DNA of 29,686 nucleotides from Bacteroidaceae bacterium (GCA_017551845.1 JAFZKR010000021.1:1-29686); one strand, 5' to 3'; shown: positions 1-9,886, numbered from the stretch's first letter. Notes: generated by a model from the letters alone, not told the origin. Program-made: numbers and translations.

Positions 1-197
1 GGGCACAGGGCGATGACAACCATGATCATCATACGCTTGCTGTCAAACGAATCGTGAATGTTCACGCCGTTCTTGGCTGTGGTGTTGGGTACATAAAGGA
101 ATGTCTCGAATCCTTCAAAAACCGAACGGAATGCGTGCAGTTTGCCGCCCTCCTCAAAACTCGGTTTGATCTTGTCTATGTAATTTCTTAAACTCAT
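1..197 (-). CDS. nqrB: Na+-translocating NADH:quinone reductase subunit B, 5' part only
   Basis: Reading leftward from an ATG at 197, the frame stays open to the window edge and gives about 65 residues beginning MSLRNYIDKIKPSFEEGGKL. This matches the soluble N-terminal segment of NqrB, with FRSVFEGFETFLYVPNTT further in and the first hydrophobic membrane stretch (MMIMVVIAL) just starting at the edge. In the known complex, NqrB is a large multi-pass subunit with a covalently bound FMN and takes part in electron transfer and Na+ translocation; neither feature can be seen in this fragment. The start lies 14 bases after the nqrA stop, in the usual nqrA-nqrB order, so the two are almost certainly co-transcribed. 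The gene is cut by the window edge, not visibly broken. Confidence 0.9.
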   Translation of the reverse strand, partial: MSLRNYIDKIKPSFEEGGKLHAFRSVFEGFETFLYVPNTTAKNGVNIHDSFDSKRMMIMVVIALC

Positions 198-211
198 AAC
201 TCGTCAGGGTT

Positions 212-1561
212 TTAGGCCATTTCGGCACGAAGGTTATCAAGGCCCTCACGTACTATACGCTGGAGCTCAAGTTTTGAAGAATCCACAAACTCACAGAGAG
301 CAAAATCCTCGGGAGCAACCTCATAAATACCGTATGCCTCCATCTTGTCGATATTGCCCGTAATGATAGCCTTGATAAGGAACTCGGGATAGATATCCAT
401 CGGGAATACCTTATCATACTCATTTGACATGATCATGTGACGCTCACCGCCCTTGATGCGTGCATCAATACTGAAGTTCTTCTTACATGCAAGCCATGAG
501 AAGAATGTGCGGCTTACGCTGAACTGGCCAAAGCGCGGAGCTATCCAGCCCATGAACTCGTTTACGTCGTCACCCTCAGGGATAACGGTGACCATGTTTG
601 CAAAAGCGCCCAGGAAATCATCCTTGCTGGCCTTTACACCAGTCAGAACATTACCATTGATGATGCGAATGTGCTCGGTCTTGTTAAGACGGCCGTCAAC
701 AATGTGTGATATCTTGGCACCCAGAAGTACCTTGACATATGAGGGATTTACAATCTCCTCACCTGCCACAGCAATTGTGCGTGTCATATCCACAACACCC
801 TTGTTGAACAGACGGCCGATGAAAATCACAGCCTCCGGATCAATGGTCCAAACTATCTCACCCTTGTTTACGGGTTTGATGTGGTTGATCTGAACACCTA
901 CGTTGCCTGCGGGATGTGCGCCCTTGAATGCGTACAGGTCAACGTTCTTGGCATCGGTAAGGGTCTCGCTGGTCTGTGATGCACTGATGCTCAGTGTTGT
1001 GGGAGCAATCTTGGCGATTGCACTCAAACCCGTACGGAAATCCACCTCATTACCCTGAAGCACGAACTCAAAATCAGGAGCCAGAGGCTTGGAATCGAAA
1101 GCCGATACAAATATGCCACGGGGTGCATCGGCGGGGTTAGCGATAACGTCGTAGGGACGCTGACGGAAGAAAGAGAAAAGGCCCGACTCCAACAGGGCGG
1201 CCTTTACCTCCTCACCTGAGAGCGACTGAACGCTCTTGGTTCCGAACTCTACATAAGTCTGCTTTGCATTGGGCTTGACCACAATGCTCAAGACCTTGCG
1301 GCGTGCTCCGCGGTTCACTGCTGTAACCTCACCGCTAACAGGAGAAACGAATTTCACCTCAGGGTGGTTCTTGTCAATGAACAGAGCTTCACCGGCCTTG
1401 ACGGTCTGCTGTTCCTTGACGACCGGCTTGGGAGTGACTCCGGTGAAATCGGCCGGACAGAGAGCGTACTCCTGTGCCATACCAATTTCAGTCAACTCCT
1501 TTGCGGGAGCGCCCAGCAACTTGATGTCCAGACCTTTTCGTAAACGAATGATTTCTGCCAT
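212..1561 (-). CDS. nqrA: Na+-translocating NADH:quinone reductase subunit A
   Basis: A 449-residue protein, the usual length for NqrA. It begins MAEIIRLRKGLDIKLLGAP, the typical start of this subunit, with an early beta-rich segment (about residues 40-95, ending VVKPNAKQTYVEFG) that resembles biotinyl/RnfC-like barrels, followed by the conserved NqrA core. NqrA is the cytoplasmic, membrane-associated subunit of the six-subunit NQR complex, which oxidizes NADH, reduces quinone and exports Na+. It has no transmembrane segment, as expected. It is the first gene of the visible nqr operon, with nqrB following after 14 bases. A weak TAnnTTTG-like box lies 50 bases upstream. It diverges from the tamB-like gene across 227 bases. 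Start and identity are both secure. Confidence 0.96.
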   Translation of the reverse strand: MAEIIRLRKGLDIKLLGAPAKELTEIGMAQEYALCPADFTGVTPKPVVKEQQTVKAGEALFIDKNHPEVKFVSPVSGEVTAVNRGARRKVLSIVVKPNAKQTYVEFGTKSVQSLSGEEVKAALLESGLFSFFRQRPYDVIANPADAPRGIFVSAFDSKPLAPDFEFVLQGNEVDFRTGLSAIAKIAPTTLSISASQTSETLTDAKNVDLYAFKGAHPAGNVGVQINHIKPVNKGEIVWTIDPEAVIFIGRLFNKGVVDMTRTIAVAGEEIVNPSYVKVLLGAKISHIVDGRLNKTEHIRIINGNVLTGVKASKDDFLGAFANMVTVIPEGDDVNEFMGWIAPRFGQFSVSRTFFSWLACKKNFSIDARIKGGERHMIMSNEYDKVFPMDIYPEFLIKAIITGNIDKMEAYGIYEVAPEDFALCEFVDSSKLELQRIVREGLDNLRAEMA

Positions 1562-1611
1562 TTTGTGTTGTTGAAATTATATATGATTATGCTATTTTCT
1601 AAATTCGGGCG

Positions 1612-1619
1612 CGAAGTTA
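1612..1619 (-). promoter_or_regulatory. possible -7 box for nqrA
   Basis: On the minus strand this reads TAACTTCG, one mismatch from the Bacteroidota -7 consensus TAnnTTTG, and sits 50 bases before the nqrA ATG. No -33 TTG is visible at the expected distance, so this is a weak call based on one box. Confidence 0.35.
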
Positions 1620-1756
1620 ATAATAATAAACTTAATATTCATAGAATCCCTTGATTTGTTTTCAACATCAGAAACTTCCGGTTATACAGAATAACGGAAC
1701 CGGGCAACTGTGAAAAATAGTTTGCCTGATAACGGGCTTATTACAGCCGAATGATG

Positions 1757-1764
1757 TATTTTTG
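1757..1764 (+). promoter_or_regulatory. -7 box for the tamB-like gene
   Basis: TATTTTTG is a perfect match to TAnnTTTG and lies 24 bases before the ATG at 1789. Its last three bases are an in-frame TTG that could be misread as the start codon; because it is part of the promoter, the ATG at 1789 is the better start. The nearest upstream TTTG (1721-1724) is too far away to be the -33 box. Confidence 0.6.
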
Positions 1765-1788
1765 CAGGTTAAGACGATTGTATCGCAA

Positions 1789-4700
1789 ATGAAGACCGGC
1801 CGATATATCCACATTCTGGCAGCAGTACTCCTTGTACTGTTCCTGACCGGGCACACCCTGCTGAACAGCAAGAAAATACAGCAGGAGACAGCCCGTCGTG
1901 TGGTCAACATAGCCGGAAATCTGATAGGCACTGAGGTCAATGCAGGTTCAGTACAGTTCGTCTACCCGTTCGGGATAACCATTGACGGACTCACCGTATA
2001 TGACCTGGCCAATGACACGCTCGCCTATATCGGTTCTGCCACACTGCGGTTCAAACCGACAGACCTCCTATTCGGAAGGCTTCACATAACAAGCATAAGA
2101 TTGCGGAGCCCAAGCATACGGCTTCACAAGGACAGTACTGATTCACCGGCCAATTATGCTTTCATAATGGAACGGTTCCAAGGCGGAGGCAGTTCAGACA
2201 TGAATCTGGCGCTCAAGGCCAACTCCATATTGATAAGGAACGGCTCGATAAGTTATGATGTCAATTCTGTCCCCCGCACTTACCGTCAGTTCAACAGCAG
2301 CCATATTTCAGTAAGCGGACTCAACGCCAATCTCTCTCTTAAGACCCTCAAGAGCGATTCGATAGCCGCCGTCATCAGAAAATTCGCTTTCACCGAACAT
2401 TCCGGCTTCAAGCTCAATGACATGCATGGGGCTTTTTCCATCGATGAGCACTCTTTATCAGTTAACGGAATGTCGCTCGCGACACGAGGCAGTTCGATCA
2501 GAATAGACATGCTGACTGCCGACATCGGACTCAAAGGACTTCCTGAACCACCCGTCAGACTCACAGCCAACATTCAGGCATCAATAACCGGCCGGGACTT
2601 TCAAGCCTTTATACCAAGTGCCGCGACGATGAACGATCCCATTGAAATCAACTTGAACGGATATGGCGACAACAACTCTTTTCTGCTCTCCCAACTTGAC
2701 ATTCATCCACGTTCACGTGAGTTCACAATAAAGAGTAAAGGAACCCTTTCCACCGACAAGTCTCTACGTTTCAAATCAATCGACGGTTTCAGTCTGAAAG
2801 CCGATGCCAAGGAGGATATTGCTCAGTGGGTTGAAAAACAGCTGGAAGGTTTCGGTTTACAGCTGCCTCCTGTTCTTTGCCGTACTGAAGGATTCTCATT
2901 GGATCTGAAAGCCGACGGTGATGTGGCCACTCCCATGATCACCGCTCTCCTCAAGACCGGAGCCGGTTCCGCCGACATGTCGCTGACAGGCATTAACAGC
3001 ACATATAATCTTACTTTCAGCGGTGATTCCATTGACTTGGGACGTCTGACCGGTAACAGTTCACTCGGTGAATGCAATCTGCTCCTCACTGCATCGGGCA
3101 AAGAGAGTGACGGTATATTTACAGGCAACTATGACGGCAGGATTAAAAATGCTGTTTTCAACGGCTATTCATACCGTGATGTCAACATCAACGGAACAGT
3201 AAGGGACAAGAAAATCACTTCACGAATCAAATTCAATGACACCAATGCCTCAATAGCTCTTGTTGCCGATGCTGATTTGGGAGGTGTCACTCCGTCCGGT
3301 CACCTGAAGCTGAAAGCCGACAGTGTAAATCTCAATGCACTTAACCTTTCAGGAACAGATGACTTAACAGTTTCACTCAACATGACAGCCGAGGCTTCCG
3401 GTAACAATCTGGACAACCTTTCAGCGAGAGTTACAATGGACAGTATCCAATACAGTGACTATAGCGCTGACTGGTTCATGGAACACCTGACAGCCGCGAT
3501 AGGAACCCTTAGTCCCGGATCAGGAAGCCGGTCCATATCTCTTTTCGGCGATTTCTTCAACGCAAGCGTCATTGGAGAATACAAACTCTCCACTCTACCG
3601 GGCTCCCTCATCAAGGTATGCGGATACAACCTGCCTGCCTTCGGGCAGTATATCACCGACAAGACCGGAATCAGTCCTGTTCCGGAGCCCGGCAGAGACT
3701 GTTTCCACGCTCAGGCAACAGTGTACAGCACTGAGGTACTCGAAAAGGTGTTTCATCTGCCTGTATCCATAGACCGTCCGGTCAGTCTGACATGCTACTT
3801 TGATGATAAGATGGATATTTGCGACTTGAACGCCGATATTCCGGACATCATCATAGGAGAGAAGCACATTGAAAACGCTTCACTCGCCTTCTCGACCGAA
3901 GAAGAACTGAAGATGGCCCTTTCCGGTATTTACGGAACAGTTGAGAACGATAAAACCACACTCAACATATCCATGAACGGCAGAAATGACCGGCTACGCA
4001 GCAGAATCAACTGGAAGAATCAAAATGAAGGTGAGTTCGAAGGATCCCTTACAGCAACCACTTCCTTCAATGAGTACAACAGGCGCAACAGTTCGCTCAA
4101 CACATTGACCGACATCGATTCCACAAACATCATTGCTGCCGGCTCCTTATGGGGACTTTCCAGGACCACAATCTCAACCGATAACGGAAAGATAAATATC
4201 TCCGGGTTCAAGGCGACCGACGGCAGACAATATTTATATGCTGAAGGAAGTGTTTCGGCCGATTCCACTGACGTATTGGCCCTGTCCATGAACCGCATTG
4301 ACCTGAGACAGTTAATGGATATGTTCAATGCCAACGGTAAACTTGGCCTCAAGGGAATAGCCTCCGGAGAGATGTCAGCCGCCGGCATACTGGGAACGCC
4401 CCTACTTTCCGGAAACATCAGTATAGACGGATTCGAGTTCCTTAATTCATATCATGGCCACCTCGAGGCAAATGTAGGCTGGAAGAATACCGACGAACGT
4501 ATTGAACTGGATGGAGAGATGCATGACGGCCACACATCCTCTACCCTTATCACCGGATATTTCGAACCCAAATCCAAGTTCATAGATGTAAATCTAAATG
4601 CTGATCATACGGACCTGCATTTCCTCAACCTTTGGACAGCCGTAGCATTTAAGGATATTGGCGGCAGAGCCACAGGCAGGCTCCGTCTGTTCGGCCCCAT

Positions 4701-6183
4701 GAAAGAACTCAACCTGGAAGGTGAGGCCATACTTGAAGACGGCTACTTTGTTCAGGACATAATCAATACCACCTTCATAATTAAGAGGGATACTCTCTGG
4801 TTCGAGCCCGACAGGATGCTGTTCAGGAATGTTGAATTTTACGATGAATACGGTCATGACGGCATAATGACTTGCATACTTAACCACCACAATTTCTCCA
4901 ACTGGACTGTAGATATGAATGCAAGGGTCAACGGCATGCAGGTCTATAATATTCCCAGGAACGAGATTAACAGCATATATGCCACAGTCTTTGCCAAAGG
5001 CTCCATGACTCTCAATGTAAACAGAAACGGGATTGCCGTAACAGCCGATATGAAGACTGCGCCAGGCACAAGAGTCGGTTACAGTATGTCATCGCCCAAT
5101 GTGGCTAACTACAATTTCCTCACGATAGTTGACAGGAATACACTTACAGTCAACGAGGAGGCTGTCAGCAAGGTTATTACCTCGGCCCATCCCAAGAAAG
5201 AATCCAAACTGAGTCTCAACTTCGATGTACAATGTACCGAAGATGCCATCATCGACCTTGCAATAAGCTCGCTTAACGGAACCTTCCGTGGAACCGGAGA
5301 CATTTCGGCCAAGTACAAGCCTAAGGACGGAATTACACTCAACGGTATTTATAATATCCGTTACGGACAATGCACGCTCACACTTGAGGACCTTATCAGG
5401 AAGAACTTCACCCTTATGGACAACAGTTACGTCCGTTTCAACGGTTCTCCCATGGATACCGAATTTGACATACACACCTATCATAGTGTCAATTCTGTCT
5501 CTATGCTGGATATAGATCCCACCGCAACATCCAAGAACACTGTCCGCGTACGCTGCCTGATGGATATTAGCGGTAATGTGTCAAATCCTAAACTCAACTT
5601 CGATGTGGATATGCCGTCGGCTTCTGCTGAGGAAAGAGACCTGCTGGCAAGCGCCATTTCAACAGAAGAACAGCGGAATCTCCAGTTCCTCTATTTGCTG
5701 GCCATGGGTAGATTCTTCACATACGATTTCTCGGCACAGAACCCTGCCGACAACGGTCTGTCTCCAAGCGCGATGGAGTCAATAGTCAACTCTACCGTCA
5801 GCGGACAGATCAACAATCTTCTGTCCCAGGTCTTTGACAACGAGTCCATCACGTTCTCAAGCAACCTGAGTGCAAGCAGTTATCTATCCAGGGATATTAC
5901 AAGCCTTAACAACAAGGAGTTCGAAGGTATTCTGGAAGCTCATCTGCTGAATAACCGTCTGCTCGTAAACGGCAATTTCGGCTACAAGGAGAACACACTC
6001 ACCAATACCTCCAATTTCATCGGTGATTTCGAGTTCCGATACAAGCTTTTCCCGGAATACGGTATAAGCCTTAAGGGGTACAGCCGCGACAATGACCGAT
6101 ATTTCTCCAAGACTGTCCTTACAACTCAAGGTGTAGGACTGGTGTTCGATAAGGATTTCAACAACTGGTTCCGCAAGAAGTGA
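1789..6183 (+). CDS. TamB-like translocation/assembly module protein (DUF490 family)
   Basis: A 1464-residue protein starting at ATG 1789. It opens with a single N-terminal membrane anchor (about residues 6-25, IHILAAVLLVLFLTGHTLL). The rest is a long run of beta-strand repeats with alternating hydrophobic residues, the pattern of AsmA/TamB bridge-like proteins, which form a hydrophobic groove across the periplasm. The last 370 or so residues match the TamB (DUF490) C-terminal domain, including a DFSAQNPADNG-like stretch and a segment ending FRYKLFPEYGISLKGY, with a terminal aromatic NNWFRKK. Family knowledge suggests a role with a BamA-type partner (TamL in Bacteroidota) in outer-membrane protein or lipid transport; no such partner gene is present here. 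It is convergent with proS. The family call is strong; the exact substrate is unknown. Confidence 0.88.
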   Translation: MKTGRYIHILAAVLLVLFLTGHTLLNSKKIQQETARRVVNIAGNLIGTEVNAGSVQFVYPFGITIDGLTVYDLANDTLAYIGSATLRFKPTDLLFGRLHITSIRLRSPSIRLHKDSTDSPANYAFIMERFQGGGSSDMNLALKANSILIRNGSISYDVNSVPRTYRQFNSSHISVSGLNANLSLKTLKSDSIAAVIRKFAFTEHSGFKLNDMHGAFSIDEHSLSVNGMSLATRGSSIRIDMLTADIGLKGLPEPPVRLTANIQASITGRDFQAFIPSAATMNDPIEINLNGYGDNNSFLLSQLDIHPRSREFTIKSKGTLSTDKSLRFKSIDGFSLKADAKEDIAQWVEKQLEGFGLQLPPVLCRTEGFSLDLKADGDVATPMITALLKTGAGSADMSLTGINSTYNLTFSGDSIDLGRLTGNSSLGECNLLLTASGKESDGIFTGNYDGRIKNAVFNGYSYRDVNINGTVRDKKITSRIKFNDTNASIALVADADLGGVTPSGHLKLKADSVNLNALNLSGTDDLTVSLNMTAEASGNNLDNLSARVTMDSIQYSDYSADWFMEHLTAAIGTLSPGSGSRSISLFGDFFNASVIGEYKLSTLPGSLIKVCGYNLPAFGQYITDKTGISPVPEPGRDCFHAQATVYSTEVLEKVFHLPVSIDRPVSLTCYFDDKMDICDLNADIPDIIIGEKHIENASLAFSTEEELKMALSGIYGTVENDKTTLNISMNGRNDRLRSRINWKNQNEGEFEGSLTATTSFNEYNRRNSSLNTLTDIDSTNIIAAGSLWGLSRTTISTDNGKINISGFKATDGRQYLYAEGSVSADSTDVLALSMNRIDLRQLMDMFNANGKLGLKGIASGEMSAAGILGTPLLSGNISIDGFEFLNSYHGHLEANVGWKNTDERIELDGEMHDGHTSSTLITGYFEPKSKFIDVNLNADHTDLHFLNLWTAVAFKDIGGRATGRLRLFGPMKELNLEGEAILEDGYFVQDIINTTFIIKRDTLWFEPDRMLFRNVEFYDEYGHDGIMTCILNHHNFSNWTVDMNARVNGMQVYNIPRNEINSIYATVFAKGSMTLNVNRNGIAVTADMKTAPGTRVGYSMSSPNVANYNFLTIVDRNTLTVNEEAVSKVITSAHPKKESKLSLNFDVQCTEDAIIDLAISSLNGTFRGTGDISAKYKPKDGITLNGIYNIRYGQCTLTLEDLIRKNFTLMDNSYVRFNGSPMDTEFDIHTYHSVNSVSMLDIDPTATSKNTVRVRCLMDISGNVSNPKLNFDVDMPSASAEERDLLASAISTEEQRNLQFLYLLAMGRFFTYDFSAQNPADNGLSPSAMESIVNSTVSGQINNLLSQVFDNESITFSSNLSASSYLSRDITSLNNKEFEGILEAHLLNNRLLVNGNFGYKENTLTNTSNFIGDFEFRYKLFPEYGISLKGYSRDNDRYFSKTVLTTQGVGLVFDKDFNNWFRKK

Positions 6184-6204
6184 TGGATAATCATCCATAA
6201 AGAA

Positions 6205-6239
6205 TAAGCCATTGGCTCCCGAATGAGGCCAATGGCTTA
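6205..6239. terminator. bidirectional terminator between the tamB-like gene and proS
   Basis: A perfect 12-bp inverted repeat (TAAGCCATTGGC / GCCAATGGCTTA) with an 11-base loop lies between two convergent genes, 21 bases after the tamB-like stop and 21 bases after the proS stop. The flanks are only moderately T-rich on either strand (AATTGTTTATT on plus, TTCTTTAT on minus). Position and stem strength support termination from both sides. Confidence 0.75.
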
Positions 6240-6260
6240 AATCATAATTGTTTATTCAAC

Positions 6261-7742
6261 TTAATAGGAACGTGCAAACAGAACACGGCGGGCAGCGGGT
6301 TTGCCGCTATATACATCCTTGCCGGGTTCTTCCTTCATGCCGAAAGGCAGACAGCGGATGGTTGCCTTTGTCTCCTCCTTTATCTTGGCCTCGGTCTCGG
6401 CAGTACCGTCCCAGTGAGCCAGGACAAAGTATCCGTCCTCTATCTTCTGCTTGAACTCATCATAGCTGTTAACCTCAACCATACGTGAATCACGCCATGC
6501 CTTTGCCTTCTCAAAGATTGCGGTCTGCATGTCATTCAACATATTTGGGATAAGCTCCTCAAGGCCCTCAAACGGAACTGTCTCCTTCTCCAGAGTGTCA
6601 CGACGCATAATCTCACATGTACCGGCCTCAAGGTCACGCATGCCCAAGGCAACGCGAACAGGAACGCCCTTGACCTCATAATCGGCGAACTTGAATCCCG
6701 GACGCTTGTTATCGGCATCGTCATACTTGACGCTGATGCCCTTCTTACGGAGAGCCTCAACCAGAATGTCAACCTTGGCGCTGATCTGTGCCAGGTCATC
6801 GGCATTCTTATAGATAGGAACTATTACAACCTGTATGGGAGCAAGTTTAGGAGGCAGCACAAGACCGTTGTCATCGGAATGAGCCATGATGAGAGCACCC
6901 ATCAAGCGGGTTGATACACCCCATGAGGTTGCCCATACGTACTCCAACTGATTCTCCTTGTTGATGAACTGAACATCAAAAGCTTTGGCAAAGTTCTGAC
7001 CAAGGAAGTGTGAAGTACCACACTGCAAAGCCTTACCGTCCTGTGTCATTGACTCAATGGTGTAGGTATCAAGAGCACCTGCAAAACGCTCGGTTTCCGA
7101 CTTGACGCCACGAACCACCGGAACGGCCATGTAACCCTCTACAAAATCGGCATAAACCTGCTGCATGCGACGAGCCTCCTGCTCGGCCTCCTCACGGGTG
7201 GCGTGTGCAGTATGGCCCTCCTGCCACAGGAACTCGGCGGTACGCAGGAACAGACGCGGACGCATCTCCCAGCGCATCACGTTGGCCCACTGGTTGCAAA
7301 GGATAGGCAGGTCTCGATATGACTTGATCCAGTTCTTATATGTTGCCCATATGATAGTCTCCGATGTAGGACGTACAATCAGTTCCTCCTCAAGCTTTGC
7401 TGCGGGGTCAACAATTACACCGCTGCCATCCTCGGCATTCTTGAGGCGGTAGTGGGTCACAACGGCGCACTCCTTGGCAAATCCCTCTACGTGCTCAGCC
7501 TCGCGGCTCAGATATGACTTTGGTATAAGCAGCGGGAAGTATGCGTTCACATGACCGGTCTCCTTGAACTTGTCATCAAGGGTACGCTGTATTTTCTCCC
7601 AGATTGCATAACCGTAAGGCTTAATCACCATGCAACCGCGAACAGGAGCCTGCTCTGCAAGGTCAGCCTTAACCACCAGTTCATTATACCACTGCGAGTA
7701 GTTCTCGCTCCTTTTGGTAAGGTCTTTGAGTTCTTTTGCCAT
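6261..7742 (-). CDS. proS: prolyl-tRNA synthetase, short (archaeal/eukaryal) type
   Basis: A 493-residue class II aminoacyl-tRNA synthetase that charges tRNA-Pro with proline in the cytoplasm. Class II signatures are visible: RPTSE at residues 124-128, motif 2 around [20 protein letters not shown] (about 161-180), and motif 3 in [19 protein letters not shown] (about 275-293). An anticodon-binding domain follows (from about 300, starting [13 protein letters not shown]) and a C-terminal domain ends in [10 protein letters not shown]. The length and the absence of the large inserted editing domain place it with the short ProRS type common in Bacteroidota. It has its own -7 box and is monocistronic by layout: BspA-like gene downstream on the same strand after its promoter, and a terminator after its stop. 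Confidence 0.96.
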   Translation of the reverse strand: MAKELKDLTKRSENYSQWYNELVVKADLAEQAPVRGCMVIKPYGYAIWEKIQRTLDDKFKETGHVNAYFPLLIPKSYLSREAEHVEGFAKECAVVTHYRLKNAEDGSGVIVDPAAKLEEELIVRPTSETIIWATYKNWIKSYRDLPILCNQWANVMRWEMRPRLFLRTAEFLWQEGHTAHATREEAEQEARRMQQVYADFVEGYMAVPVVRGVKSETERFAGALDTYTIESMTQDGKALQCGTSHFLGQNFAKAFDVQFINKENQLEYVWATSWGVSTRLMGALIMAHSDDNGLVLPPKLAPIQVVIVPIYKNADDLAQISAKVDILVEALRKKGISVKYDDADNKRPGFKFADYEVKGVPVRVALGMRDLEAGTCEIMRRDTLEKETVPFEGLEELIPNMLNDMQTAIFEKAKAWRDSRMVEVNSYDEFKQKIEDGYFVLAHWDGTAETEAKIKEETKATIRCLPFGMKEEPGKDVYSGKPAARRVLFARSY

Positions 7743-7763
7743 ATCCTAAGATTTTTCGGAGTG

Positions 7764-7771
7764 CAAAGGTA
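7764..7771 (-). promoter_or_regulatory. -7 box for proS
   Basis: The minus strand reads TACCTTTG, a perfect TAnnTTTG match, 21 bases before the proS ATG. No clear -33 TTG is seen at the expected distance. Confidence 0.6.
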
Positions 7772-7834
7772 CACAAAAGGGACGGTTCATTCTGTGTAAT
7801 TCCACAAAAAAACAATTAATCGGATCCTGTTATG

Positions 7835-9886
7835 TCACTTATACTCCAGGCCGGCAGCATTGATTGTTTTGTCCTCGCTTTGAATTATGAGCCTGCCGTT
7901 TCGGAGTTGTTTGACAGCTGATTTACGGGCAGGAGATACGCGTAAAGAACCTACACCGTTATTCAGTTCTGCATTCGGTGTTATGGTACACATCATTGTG
8001 CGCATATTGACTTCAAAATCATAGAATCCGGGTTCAAGCCAGCAACCGTGGTCATCATTGTCCAAAGTGTAGGTGCCGCCGGTATAATTGCCCCACTCCT
8101 CCACGACAGGGAAATAGTCACGGTAGTTGATAACGTACCAGTCATCAATCTGATCCTGAATGAAGCGGAAAGAACCGCCTTCGCTGAATTCTGAAGTAAT
8201 CGTATAAATACCCTCCGGTGACTTTGAAAACTCTCTGGCTTCCAGGATTTCATCACCTCCCCGAAGCATGTATAGATGCTTGGGCAATGCAGGTGCAAGC
8301 GGACTCTCTCCAGCCATATCAAACTCTTTTATCACCATACCTTTCTCTACAGCCTCAGAATATTCAGGCATGCTCAAATAGGCCTGTATGCATCCTTCTG
8401 GCACGTATATTTCAGGGTACTCATATTTCTCTGCATAAAGATCGAAAACATAGGTTCCGTAACGGCAGTTACCCGGGATGCGGTTGTAGAGATATACTTT
8501 CCTGATATTAGGCGTACCACCAAACAACGACTCATCCAGCTCACATACCGTAGGCGGGAACCTGACCTCTTCAAGTGAGGTGCATAGTGAGAAAGCGCCT
8601 TCACCAACAGTACGCAGGCCATAAGGCAGAATAACTTCTTTCAGGTCAGTGAATCCCCTGAAAATGCCGGTAGAAAGGTCTATAATATCATCTGGCACCA
8701 CAATACGGGTAATAGGTTCGCCTTTCAGATAGATACGTCCGGTCGATGCCGGATTGGCTCCGGAGTTACCCATCCGGATATGGCACCACGCATCAATATC
8801 ATCAATATCAATACGTTCCAGATTAGGTGCATCAAATGCATTGATCCCCAACACTTTCAATGTAGGCGGCAGATAAATGCTCTTTAGTTTGTCAGACCAG
8901 AATGCTCCATATTGGATTTCTTCCAGATGGTTACCCACATTAATTGATTCGAAATCATCATTAAGGTCAAACGGGCACACTCCTATGTAACGCAGTGAAT
9001 CGCCGCACTCGACATGTCTGGACTTGGGGCCGTATCCGAATGACTCACCTCCCAGAATACGAAGCATCTTGGGAAGATAGAGTGTGTCGAACTTAAGTGC
9101 CTCACAGTGCCAAAAGGCAAAATCACAGATAGTCTCTATGCTGTCAGCAAATGCTACAGACGTAAGGTTATAGTTCTCACTGAAAGCGTGGTCGCCCACC
9201 TCCTTGAGAGTCGATGGGAAACAGACAGATTCAACGCTTAGATTGCGGATATAAGCATCCTTGCCGATATAGTGAATGCCTTCAGGGATAACCGTAGTGC
9301 AGATACCCAGGAACAGAGTGTCATTCCCCGGCTTGAATATACCGTTGCATCCGCGAGTTTCAAACCACTTGTTCTCCGAATCGATGGTTATACTGCGCAG
9401 TCCGTCACACGCTGCAAAAGCCACCGTACCGAACTCGCTCAATGATTTGCCTATTATTAAACTCGTTGCTCCGTCCCAATCACAGAAGGCATCGTCCTCA
9501 ACCTTGACCACATTATCGGGAACAATGATTGCAGGCATTGAGATACATCCTTTAAATGAACTGTAACCTATCTCCTTCAATGTTGACGGAAACTGTACCT
9601 CAGTAAGCTTATCAAGCCATGAAAAAGTCCAGGCCTCTATTCTTGTTATTCCCTCACTTATCACGATTTTCGTTACCAACTCTTTTAAAGAGATGCCATC
9701 TATATCCAAGTCACCGTACCAGTAATAACCTGTTGAACCGGAACCGGTAACGGTCAAAGTCCGGGTATCAGTATCATAACTGTACGTAACATCTACATCT
9801 TCATTAGGTTTGCCTGTTACAACTTTCGCTGAGACAGAACCTGAAAACAAAATAATGCCGACAACAAATAAAAAGACCTTTCTCAT
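7835..9886 (-). CDS. secreted BspA-like leucine-rich-repeat protein with extra C-terminal domain and tail
   Basis: A 683-residue exported protein. A signal peptide covers about residues 1-20 (VGIILFSGSVSA then KV). A short N-terminal segment (YSYDTDTRTLTVTGSGS) is typical of BspA proteins. Residues about 75-520 hold repeats of the BspA/LRR_5 type, recognizable as 'LTEVQFPSTLKEIGYSSFKGC'-like units such as LKEVILPYGLRTVGEGAF. Residues about 535-640 form a different beta-rich domain ending in LEPGFYDFEVNMRTMMCTIT, which resembles SusE/SusF-type domains (my inference). The last 30 residues include RNGRLIIQSEDKTINAAG, like the 'NG..I......YN..G' tail found on many Bacteroidales secreted proteins, probably a T9SS-related sorting signal. 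BspA-like proteins are known as cell-surface adhesins in some species; the ligand here is unknown. It follows the T9SS plug-like gene by 34 bases and shows no promoter of its own. Confidence 0.85.
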   Translation of the reverse strand: MRKVFLFVVGIILFSGSVSAKVVTGKPNEDVDVTYSYDTDTRTLTVTGSGSTGYYWYGDLDIDGISLKELVTKIVISEGITRIEAWTFSWLDKLTEVQFPSTLKEIGYSSFKGCISMPAIIVPDNVVKVEDDAFCDWDGATSLIIGKSLSEFGTVAFAACDGLRSITIDSENKWFETRGCNGIFKPGNDTLFLGICTTVIPEGIHYIGKDAYIRNLSVESVCFPSTLKEVGDHAFSENYNLTSVAFADSIETICDFAFWHCEALKFDTLYLPKMLRILGGESFGYGPKSRHVECGDSLRYIGVCPFDLNDDFESINVGNHLEEIQYGAFWSDKLKSIYLPPTLKVLGINAFDAPNLERIDIDDIDAWCHIRMGNSGANPASTGRIYLKGEPITRIVVPDDIIDLSTGIFRGFTDLKEVILPYGLRTVGEGAFSLCTSLEEVRFPPTVCELDESLFGGTPNIRKVYLYNRIPGNCRYGTYVFDLYAEKYEYPEIYVPEGCIQAYLSMPEYSEAVEKGMVIKEFDMAGESPLAPALPKHLYMLRGGDEILEAREFSKSPEGIYTITSEFSEGGSFRFIQDQIDDWYVINYRDYFPVVEEWGNYTGGTYTLDNDDHGCWLEPGFYDFEVNMRTMMCTITPNAELNNGVGSLRVSPARKSAVKQLRNGRLIIQSEDKTINAAGLEYK

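Noticed and set aside
453..893. Open frame antisense to nqrA on the plus strand
   Set aside because: It lies fully inside a secure nqrA gene, its product is low-complexity and resembles no family, and there is no promoter box in front of it; it is a shadow of the real gene.
1762..1788. Possible TTG start and nine extra residues for the tamB-like protein
   Set aside because: The TTG is the end of the -7 box TATTTTTG, so it should lie upstream of the transcription start. The ATG at 1789 gives a direct membrane anchor.
6182..6197. Small hairpin ATGGAT-AATC-ATCCAT just after the tamB-like stop
   Set aside because: Only 6 bp with A/T-rich arms and no T-tract of its own; the longer stem right after it explains termination.
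7801..7834. Run of seven A (T on the minus strand) after the BspA-like gene as a terminator
   Set aside because: No convincing stem precedes the T-run; only a 4-5 bp pairing could be drawn.
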